Shown: positions 22,345-27,591 of the stretch, piece after piece
Position numbering within the stretch: the first letter of the stretch is position 1
Layout of the letters: each line of letters opens with the position of its first letter
Source: Solirubrobacteraceae bacterium
GTDB taxonomy: Bacteria > Actinomycetota > Thermoleophilia > Solirubrobacterales > Solirubrobacteraceae
Reading direction: 5' to 3'
Assembly: GCA_030151725.1 (NCBI GenBank)
Contig: JASLDD010000238.1
Location: 1 to 27,591, forward strand
DNA length: 27,591 nucleotides
Translations under genes and position numbers: made by a program
Notes under the pieces: generated by a model
Told to the model about the DNA's origin: nothing
Database searches by the model: none
Seen by the model: the letters and a program-made list of their open reading frames with translations, nothing else

Positions 22345-22815
22345 ATGGCTGGCACCAACATCAACCGGGTCGTGCTGACCGGAAACCTGACTACAGATCC
22401 CGAGCTGCGCTCGCTGCCGAGCGGAACATCCGTATGCGAGCTGCGCGTGGCCTGCAACTCCCGTCGCAAGGACCAGGCGAGCGGCGAATGGGTCGACAAG
22501 CCCAACTACTTCAACGTCAAGGTGTGGGGCGCGCAGGGCGAGAACGCCGCTCGCTATCTCGCCAAGGGACGGCCCGTGGCGATCGACGGACGCCTCGATT
22601 GGCGGGAGTGGGAGACTCAGGACGGTGCAAAGCGCCAGGCAATCGATATCATTGCCGACTCGGTGCAGTTCCTGGGCTCGCGCGAAGACCCCTCCGGTGG
22701 AGGCGGCTTTGCCGGAAACGGGGCCTCCAAGGGCAGCGATATCCCTGTAAACGAAGGGGATTTCCAGCCCGCACCGGTCGCCGGCGGAGCCGGTGACGAC
22801 GATATTCCGTTCTAG
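22345..22815 (+). CDS. ssb: Single-stranded DNA-binding protein
   Basis: Tetrameric OB-fold protein (156 residues) that coats single-stranded DNA in replication, repair and recombination. The OB domain is residues 1-115: N-R-V-V-L-T-G-N-L-T-T-D-P-E-L-R at the start, then F-N-V-K-V-W-G and G-R-P-V-A-I-D-G-R-L. A Gly-rich linker leads to the acidic tip D-D-D-I-P-F that recruits partner proteins. The ATG at 22345 has GAAAGGAAC upstream. A TAGACT at 22262-22267 may be a -10 giving a leader of about 75 bases, unlike the leaderless pattern of its neighbours. Confidence 0.97.
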   Translation: MAGTNINRVVLTGNLTTDPELRSLPSGTSVCELRVACNSRRKDQASGEWVDKPNYFNVKVWGAQGENAARYLAKGRPVAIDGRLDWREWETQDGAKRQAIDIIADSVQFLGSREDPSGGGGFAGNGASKGSDIPVNEGDFQPAPVAGGAGDDDIPF

Positions 22816-22891
22816 AGTCAGACAGCGAGGTCTTAGTGTTTTCCACCGTAGCCATGAACGAGCGTAACCGCATCAGCGGCGGAGAAAACTG

Positions 22892-23215
22892 ATGGCCAAA
22901 GCACGTGGTCGCGGCAAGCCGGTCCGCCGCAGGGACAAGAAGGGCGGTCCTGGCAGCGGACGGCGCAAGCCGTGCCAGCACTGCCGCGACAAGATCGACC
23001 AGGTCGACTACAAGGACGTCGCCTCGCTGCGCAAGTTCATCTCTGAGAAGGGCAAGATCCGTTCGCGCCGGATCACCGGCTCCTGCCGACGCCACCAGGT
23101 GCAGATCGCGCGTGCGGTCAAGCGCGCTCGCGAGCTGGCGCTGCTCCCCTACGTCAACGAGGGCGGCCGCGAGGACAGCCCCCGTGGCGAGCGCCGCGAC
23201 CGTGGCGACCGGTAA
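22892..23215 (+). CDS. rpsR: 30S ribosomal protein S18 (cysteine-containing form)
   Basis: S18 pairs with S6 on the 30S platform. The 107 residues comprise a basic N-terminal extension (1-26), the S18 core (about 28-92; D-Y-K-D-V-x-x-L-R-K-F-I-S-E-x-G-K-I and R-R-I-T-G) and a charged Arg/Glu/Asp tail. C28-x2-C31 and C65, with H68 nearby, suggest the zinc-binding form found in some bacteria. The ATG overlaps by one base (TGATG) the stop of a 12-codon ORF at 22854-22892, so translation may be coupled to it. GGCGGAG upstream is the likely ribosome site. Four bases separate its stop from rplI. Confidence 0.95.
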   Translation: MAKARGRGKPVRRRDKKGGPGSGRRKPCQHCRDKIDQVDYKDVASLRKFISEKGKIRSRRITGSCRRHQVQIARAVKRARELALLPYVNEGGREDSPRGERRDRGDR

Positions 23216-23219
23216 GCCG

Positions 23220-23672
23220 ATGCCCGAAGCGATCCTTCTCCAGGACGTCGAGACGCTCGGCGAGCAAGGCAATGTGGTGGACGTCTCAAAGGGCTACCTG
23301 CGCAACTACCTGCTGCCGCGCAAGCTGGCCCAGCCCGCGACCAAAGGGGCCATCGAGACTATCCGCCAGCGCCAGGCCGCAGCCGAGCGTGCTGCTCGTG
23401 AGGCTGTGGAGAAAGCGCAGGAGAACGTCAACCTGCTGAACCGCACGGTGCTCACGATCCCGCAGCAAGCAGGCGCCGACGGACGGCTCTTTGGGTCGGT
23501 CACCGCGCAGGACATCGCCAGCGCGATCCGCGAAGCGCGAGGCCTGAAGATCGACAAACGTAACGTGCATCTGCCGGAGGCGATCAAGAACGTCGGCACC
23601 TACATGGTGGTCGTCGACGTGGTCGAGGGCGTCCAGGCGACGATCAAGACCATGATCGTCGCCAAGAAATAG
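23220..23672 (+). CDS. rplI: 50S ribosomal protein L9
   Basis: L9 binds 23S rRNA near the L1 stalk and helps maintain reading frame. At 150 residues it has the normal two-domain form: an N-terminal RNA-binding domain (I-L-L-Q-D-V-E-x-L-G and G-Y-L-R-N-Y-L-L-P-R-K-L-A), a long connecting helix (about 45-75) and the C-terminal domain (G-R-L-F-G-S-V-T-A-Q-D-I). I take ATG 23220, four bases after the rpsR stop; the same frame is open back to 22905 but that is a shadow of rpsR. A 183-base gap with regulatory sites follows before dnaB. Confidence 0.96.
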   Translation: MPEAILLQDVETLGEQGNVVDVSKGYLRNYLLPRKLAQPATKGAIETIRQRQAAAERAAREAVEKAQENVNLLNRTVLTIPQQAGADGRLFGSVTAQDIASAIREARGLKIDKRNVHLPEAIKNVGTYMVVVDVVEGVQATIKTMIVAKK

Positions 23673-23731
23673 CCCCGCCCGGCTTTTCCTCGACTCTCCC
23701 CCCCGGTCGCCATTCTTCCGCCGGTGGGCAT

Positions 23732-23747
23732 GCGAACGTGTGTTCGT
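23732..23747. promoter_or_regulatory. Candidate LexA (SOS) box upstream of dnaB
   Basis: CGAAC-GTGT-GTTCG at 23733-23746 matches the core of the actinobacterial/Gram-positive LexA operator CGAAC-N4-GTTCG exactly, with G and T on either side. It lies in the 183-base gap between rplI and dnaB, about 110 bases upstream of the dnaB ATG. A promoter starting near it would place dnaB and the helicase loader under DNA-damage control. A single site without a mapped promoter is only suggestive. Confidence 0.5.
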
Positions 23748-23840
23748 GAAGATAGCCTCGCCAGAGCCTTCGTCGAGAGACGAGCGCTCATCTCCTCGCG
23801 ATTTGCGGGAACGCGCTCCGAGCCTGGGCGCCGCTGACCC

Positions 23841-23846
23841 TACACT
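23841..23846 (+). promoter_or_regulatory. Candidate leaderless -10 for dnaB
   Basis: TACACT lies 9 bases before the dnaB ATG, with no Shine-Dalgarno between, so transcription would begin at or close to the start codon. No clear -35 is seen at the expected distance. Confidence 0.45.
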
Positions 23847-23855
23847 CGCCCGACC

Positions 23856-25232
23856 ATGAGCGCAGTAGCAACAACCAACGGCGCCTCGGCTGGCGTGATC
23901 ACACCGCCGCACAACCTCGATGCCGAGCAGTCGGTGCTCGGAGCGATCCTGCTTTCGGACCGCTCGCTGTATGCGCTGGTGATCGAGGAGGGTCTGCGCC
24001 CAGAAGACTTCTACCGCGAGCGCCACGCGCTGATCTACGAGGCGATGCTGGCCCTGTACAACGAAAGCGAGCCCGTGGACGTGCTCACGGTGACCGACCG
24101 CCTGCGTCAGACGGGCAAGCTCGAGGACGTGGGCGGACCGGCCACCGTGGACGAGCTCACGGGCGTTGTGCCGGCGGCAGGGCACGCGCGCCGTTACGCC
24201 CAGATCGTGCGCGAGAACGCGCTGCTTCGGCGTCTGCTGAAGACGTCGTATGAGATCCAGGAGAGCGTTCTCGGCCACGACGGTGCTCCGCGCGAGCTGG
24301 TTGAGCAGGCCGAGAAGGCGATGCTCGAGGTGGCGCGCGACGATCGCCAACAAGACTTCCGCGCGATCGAGGAGGTTCTGCATGAGGAGCTCGACAAGCT
24401 CCATCGCCTGTCCCTCGAAGGGACGTCTCTCACGGGCACGCCGTCGGGCTTCAAGGATCTGGACGAGATCACCGGCGGCTTCCAGCCGGGCAACCTGATT
24501 ATCATCGCCGCGCGTCCCGCGATGGGGAAGAGCGCGCTCGTATGCAACATCGCGGAGAACGCCTCTGTCGAGCACGGCAAGGCCGTGGCGCTGTTCTCGC
24601 TGGAGATGGCCGAGGCCGAGCTGGCCCAGCGCTTCGTCGCCTCACAGGCCCGCATCAAGGGTGAGGAGCTGCGCAAGGGCCGCGTCTCCGAGCAGCGCTG
24701 GCCAAAGATCTTGAGCGCCAGTCAGCGCCTGGCCGCATCGCCGCTGTGGGTGGATGACTCAAGCGACGTGGGAATGCTCGAGATTCGCGCCAAGGCGCGG
24801 CGCCTGCACAGCCAGTGCGAGGGCGGCCTGGGGCTCATCATCATCGACTACCTGCAGCTGATGCGCACGGACAGCCGCTACGACAACCGGGTCACGGCGG
24901 TGGGTGAGCTGAGCCGGGGACTGAAGATCCTGGCTCGCGAGCTGGGGGTGCCGGTGATCGCGCTATCGCAGCTGAGTCGTGCAGTGGAGCAGCGCTCGCC
25001 CAAGAAGCCCCAGCTGTCAGACCTGCGCGAGAGTGGAAACCTGGAGCAGGACGCCGATCTGGTGATGTTCATCTACCGCGATGAGTACTACGAGCCAGAC
25101 TCCGAGCGCCCGGGCGAGGCCGACCTGATCATCGCCAAGCACCGTAACGGCGCCGTGGGCGAAGTCACGCTGACCTTCCAGAAGGAGTACCCCAAGTTCA
25201 TGAACTACGCGGGCGAGCGCTACGCACAGTGA
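23856..25232 (+). CDS. dnaB: Replicative DNA helicase DnaB
   Basis: Hexameric ATP-driven helicase (458 residues) that unwinds the replication fork and recruits primase. The N-terminal domain (about 17-125) begins P-H-N-L-D-A-E-Q-S-V-L-G-A-I-L, followed by a linker and the RecA-like motor with Walker A A-R-P-A-M-G-K-S-A-L (219-228), Walker B L-I-I-I-D-Y-L-Q-L-M and S-Q-L-S-R-A-V-E-x-R. Length and alignment show no intein, although dnaB is a common intein host in actinobacteria. It follows rplI after 183 bases with its own candidate promoter. Its stop overlaps the loader start (GTGA), so helicase and loader are made together. Confidence 0.97.
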   Translation: MSAVATTNGASAGVITPPHNLDAEQSVLGAILLSDRSLYALVIEEGLRPEDFYRERHALIYEAMLALYNESEPVDVLTVTDRLRQTGKLEDVGGPATVDELTGVVPAAGHARRYAQIVRENALLRRLLKTSYEIQESVLGHDGAPRELVEQAEKAMLEVARDDRQQDFRAIEEVLHEELDKLHRLSLEGTSLTGTPSGFKDLDEITGGFQPGNLIIIAARPAMGKSALVCNIAENASVEHGKAVALFSLEMAEAELAQRFVASQARIKGEELRKGRVSEQRWPKILSASQRLAASPLWVDDSSDVGMLEIRAKARRLHSQCEGGLGLIIIDYLQLMRTDSRYDNRVTAVGELSRGLKILARELGVPVIALSQLSRAVEQRSPKKPQLSDLRESGNLEQDADLVMFIYRDEYYEPDSERPGEADLIIAKHRNGAVGEVTLTFQKEYPKFMNYAGERYAQ

Positions 25233-26026
25233 GCAAGGAGAACCCAGCCAACGATCGTGCCGAGCTCGCCGGGCCGCTATCGCGGCGCATCACGGGCGGC
25301 GGCAGCGCCCAGTCATGCCCGCTCGGCATCTGCGACGGAGACGGCTTCGTGATCGACGAGGCGACGAACACAGCCAGCGACTGCGGCTGTCGCGCGGCGC
25401 GGATCGCGGGGGCGAGGACCAAGAGCCTTGCAGGGCGGATCCCGCGCAGATATCAGGGCGTGTCGTTCGATCGGCCACCCGTGAGTGACATCGCGCGCAG
25501 CGCGCCCGATCAGATCCGCGCGGTCCGCCGCTACGTACGCACGATCGAGGCCAACCTCGACGCAGGCAAGGGTCTCTGGATCCAAGGCGACGTAGGCACG
25601 GGCAAGACGACGCTCGCGATGCTGGTCTCGAAAACCGCGCTCGATGCGGGACGCTCGGTTGCCATCTACTCGCTGCCGCGGCTGCTCAACCTGCTGCGCG
25701 AATCGATGGACTCGGAAAAGGGCATGGTCGACTTCATGGACCGGCTGACGTCTGTGGACCTGCTGCACCTCGACGATCTGGGAGCGGAGAACCAGACTGA
25801 CTGGGTGCTCGAGCAGCTGTATTCGATCGTGAACTCGCGCTATGAGGCCGAGCGAACGATCGTGGCGACGACCAACCTGATGCCGGATGAGCTCTCCGAG
25901 CGCCTGGGAGCGCGCACTGTCTCGCGCCTGGTGGAGATCTGCGGCGACCTGATTCCCCTCTACGGGGAGGACAAGCGGCGCGAGTTCCGCGTCGAGCGAA
26001 CAGCCCTCGCAGAGCACAGCGGCTGA
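25229..26026 (+). CDS. DnaC/DnaI-type helicase loader (AAA+ ATPase)
   Basis: AAA+ protein of 265 residues resembling DnaI/DnaC, which place DnaB on DNA. The N-terminal region has C30, C35, C52 and C54 in a spacing that suggests a zinc site like the DnaI helicase-binding domain. The ATPase has Walker A G-D-V-G-T-G-K-T (120-127), Walker B L-L-H-L-D-D-L-G (178-185), sensor-1 T-T-N (214-216) and candidate arginine fingers R229/R233. The GTG start overlaps the dnaB stop, strong context for a loader role. An IstB-like transposition helper is the alternative, but no transposase is near. Most studied actinobacteria lack DnaC/DnaI and use DciA, so this pairing is notable. Confidence 0.88.
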   Translation: MSKENPANDRAELAGPLSRRITGGGSAQSCPLGICDGDGFVIDEATNTASDCGCRAARIAGARTKSLAGRIPRRYQGVSFDRPPVSDIARSAPDQIRAVRRYVRTIEANLDAGKGLWIQGDVGTGKTTLAMLVSKTALDAGRSVAIYSLPRLLNLLRESMDSEKGMVDFMDRLTSVDLLHLDDLGAENQTDWVLEQLYSIVNSRYEAERTIVATTNLMPDELSERLGARTVSRLVEICGDLIPLYGEDKRREFRVERTALAEHSG

Positions 26027-26045
26027 GAGACCGCCCGGCCCTCCG

Positions 26046-26051
26046 TAAACT
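26046..26051 (+). promoter_or_regulatory. Candidate leaderless -10 for purA
   Basis: TAAACT lies 9 bases before the purA ATG, and a weak -35 (CTGAGA, 26023-26028) lies 17 bases further up, overlapping the end of the loader gene. No Shine-Dalgarno sequence intervenes. Confidence 0.4.
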
Positions 26052-26060
26052 TCACGGAAC

Positions 26061-27377
26061 ATGCCAGGCATAGTCATAGTCGGCGCCCAATGGGGCGATG
26101 AGGGCAAGGGCAAGATCACCGATCTGCTGGCCGAACACTCAGACGCGGTGGTGCGCTTCCAGGGCGGCAACAACGCGGGGCACACGATCGTGCGCGGAGA
26201 CACCGAGTGGAAGCTGCATCTGATCCCCTCCGGGATCCTCTACCCGGGCAAGCGCTGCGTGATCGGAAACGGCGTGGTGATCGACCCGAAAGTGCTGATC
26301 GACGAGCTCGACTCGCTGCGAGCCCGTGGGGTCGACGTGGGCGGCCTGCGCATCTCGGCCAACGCCCACCTGATCATGCCGTACCACATGCTGCTGGACT
26401 CGGCCGGCGAGGTCAAACTGGGGAGCCTGCAGATCGGGACCACGCGGAGGGGCATCGGGCCCTGCTACGCCGACAAGGCGGCGCGCCTGGGAATCCGTGT
26501 GCAGGACCTGCTCGACGAGAAGATCCTCAAGAAGAAGATCGTGGCCGCGATGGAGCCCAAGCGGCTGTCGCTGCGCCCGTATGAGAAGGACCCGGGGCTG
26601 GACCTGCATACGATGACCGAGGAATACCTCACGTTCGGGCATCGCCTGGAGCAACATATCGCGGACACGTCAAAGCTGATGTGGCAGATGCTCGATGCCG
26701 GTGAGACGGTGATTCTCGAGGGCGCCCAAGGGGCGATGCTCGACATCGACCACGGCACCTATCCGTTCGTCACTTCCTCCAACCCTCTGGCGGGCGCTGC
26801 GTGCGTGGGCACGGGCATCGGCCCCAAGGCCATCGACGAGGTGTGGGGGATCTCCAAGGCCTACACGACGCGGGTGGGCGCAGGACCGTTCCCCAGTGAG
26901 CTGCACGACGAGATGGGGGAGACGCTGAGGGAGCGCGGCGGGGAGTTCGGGACGACGACCGGGCGGCCGCGGCGTACCGGCTGGCTAGATCTGGTGGCGC
27001 TGCGCTACGCGGCACGCCTCAACACAATGACCTCGCTGGTCGTCACGAAGCTCGATGTGCTCTCGGGGCTCGACAGGATCCAGGTGTGCCTCAGCTATCG
27101 CGGCGCCGACGGCGCGGAGTTCGACGACTTCCCCTACCACCAGACGGTGCTCCACCACACGACAGCGAAGCTGACCGAGCTGGGAGGCTGGAAGGAGGAC
27201 CTAGGGGAGTGCCGCACGCTCTCCGATCTCCCGGACGGCGCCCGCGAATATCTCGACTTCATCGCCGAGCACATCGGCGTGCCGGTGGCACTCGTGGGCG
27301 TGGGCCCCGGGCGCGAGCAGACGGTGTGGACAGAGGCGGGCATGCAGACACTGATCGCACCGGCCACGCACTCCTAG
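26061..27377 (+). CDS. purA: Adenylosuccinate synthetase
   Basis: Cytosolic enzyme that condenses IMP and aspartate using GTP to form adenylosuccinate, the first committed step to AMP. At 438 residues it matches the family (about 430). Signatures are G-A-Q-W-G-D-E-G-K-G-K (8-18; catalytic D13), N-N-A-G-H-T (37-42; H41), Q-I-G-T-T-R-R-G-I-G-P, E-G-A-Q-G-A-M-L-D-I-D-H-G-T-Y-P-F-V-T-S-S, and T-T-T-G-R-P-R-R near the aspartate loop. The ATG at 26061 begins directly after a candidate -10, 34 bases beyond the loader stop, so it may be expressed both by readthrough and from its own promoter. purB is not in the window. Confidence 0.98.
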   Translation: MPGIVIVGAQWGDEGKGKITDLLAEHSDAVVRFQGGNNAGHTIVRGDTEWKLHLIPSGILYPGKRCVIGNGVVIDPKVLIDELDSLRARGVDVGGLRISANAHLIMPYHMLLDSAGEVKLGSLQIGTTRRGIGPCYADKAARLGIRVQDLLDEKILKKKIVAAMEPKRLSLRPYEKDPGLDLHTMTEEYLTFGHRLEQHIADTSKLMWQMLDAGETVILEGAQGAMLDIDHGTYPFVTSSNPLAGAACVGTGIGPKAIDEVWGISKAYTTRVGAGPFPSELHDEMGETLRERGGEFGTTTGRPRRTGWLDLVALRYAARLNTMTSLVVTKLDVLSGLDRIQVCLSYRGADGAEFDDFPYHQTVLHHTTAKLTELGGWKEDLGECRTLSDLPDGAREYLDFIAEHIGVPVALVGVGPGREQTVWTEAGMQTLIAPATHS

Positions 27378-27435
27378 GCCCTTCTTACCCGGCGCCTATA
27401 GTCATCTAAGGCAAGACGGGAAGGCTTGCGCGACG

Positions 27436-27591
27436 ATGACATCAAGGACGATCCAGACCCTCGCCCGACTCGGCACCATCGGCTTGACCATGCTGGCAAG
27501 CCTCGCCGTTGCAGGCAGCGCGCAAGCAGCGGACGTGAGCAGCAACTGGGCCGGATATGTTGCCGCCCCCTCCATCACCGGGTCGCACTTC
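27436..27591 (+). CDS. Secreted G1-family (glutamic) peptidase-like protein, 5' part only
   Basis: The window ends after 52 codons. The ATG at 27436 begins a signal peptide (a hydrophobic core T-I-G-L-T-M-L-A-S-L-A-V-A and a cleavage-like A-Q-A-A at about 28-31). It is followed by D-V-S-S-N-W-A-G-Y-V, the characteristic start of bacterial G1/A4-type (scytalidoglutamic-like) domains. The catalytic Gln and Glu lie beyond the window, so activity cannot be judged. A TATAGT at 27397-27402 is a plausible -10 for a leader of about 30 bases. It is independent of purA, which ends 58 bases earlier. Confidence 0.75.
   Translation, partial: MTSRTIQTLARLGTIGLTMLASLAVAGSAQAADVSSNWAGYVAAPSITGSHF

Noticed and set aside
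23286..24575. Long antisense open frame (429 codons) opposite rplI and dnaB
   Set aside because: Lies wholly opposite two well-identified genes, has no motifs and is rich in His/Arg as expected from GC-rich antisense frames.
25313..26203. Antisense open frame of 296 codons opposite the loader and purA
   Set aside because: Shadow frame: no domain, and it crosses two real genes and their junction.

Overview
The window is about 27.6 kb of GC-rich, densely packed bacterial chromosome. GTG starts are frequent. Many genes have a TANNNT hexamer only 6-10 bases before the start codon, which suggests leaderless mRNAs. The gene content fits a deep-branching Actinomycetota, most likely class Thermoleophilia (Solirubrobacter/Conexibacter-like). 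Pointers are a class D/E-type sortase, trehalose metabolism, an rpsF-ssb-rpsR-rplI-dnaB block and a mycobacterial-type LexA box. The taxonomic placement is inference.

Layout. 1-5153: accessory genes: a lipoprotein with an internal cysteine repeat, a 14-TM drug-efflux-type MFS transporter, a two-TM protein of unknown function, a berberine-bridge-type flavoenzyme and a Bax-inhibitor-1 family membrane protein. 5154-7075: a decayed integration site. It holds a truncated tyrosine recombinase, a Fic protein with an inhibitory helix and a C-terminal winged helix behind a palindromic promoter, two tRNA-like fragments and the intact tRNA-Arg(CCU) they derive from. 7118-8608: pyrE with a GNAT acetyltransferase, divergent from a small membrane protein. 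8612-14264: cell-envelope genes. A minus-strand operon (PIG-V-like mannosyltransferase, CPBP protease, L,D-transpeptidase) diverges from a class A penicillin-binding protein. 14380-18216: infA, thiL with no conventional start codon, and a minus-strand pair of a degenerate M28 peptidase-like membrane protein and a sortase. 18337-21035: a two-gene trehalose operon (TreT, then an OtsA-like GT20 enzyme). 21062-26026: rpsF, a fatty-acid 2-hydroxylase homologue, ssb, rpsR, rplI, dnaB and a DnaC/DnaI-type helicase loader. 26061-27377: purA. The window ends inside a secreted G1-family peptidase gene.

How the parts work together. The PBP, L,D-transpeptidase, sortase, mannosyltransferase and CPBP protein form a wall and surface toolkit. 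TreT and the GT20 enzyme supply trehalose or a related compatible solute. The rpsF-to-loader block couples ribosomal proteins to replication, and a candidate LexA box upstream of dnaB suggests DNA-damage control of helicase supply. The most unusual features are the self-contained Fic locus in a tRNA-linked scar, the start-less thiL, the hydroxylase inserted between rpsF and ssb, and the dnaB-loader pair under a possible SOS box. I found no CRISPR array, complete mobile element or clear rho-independent terminator.
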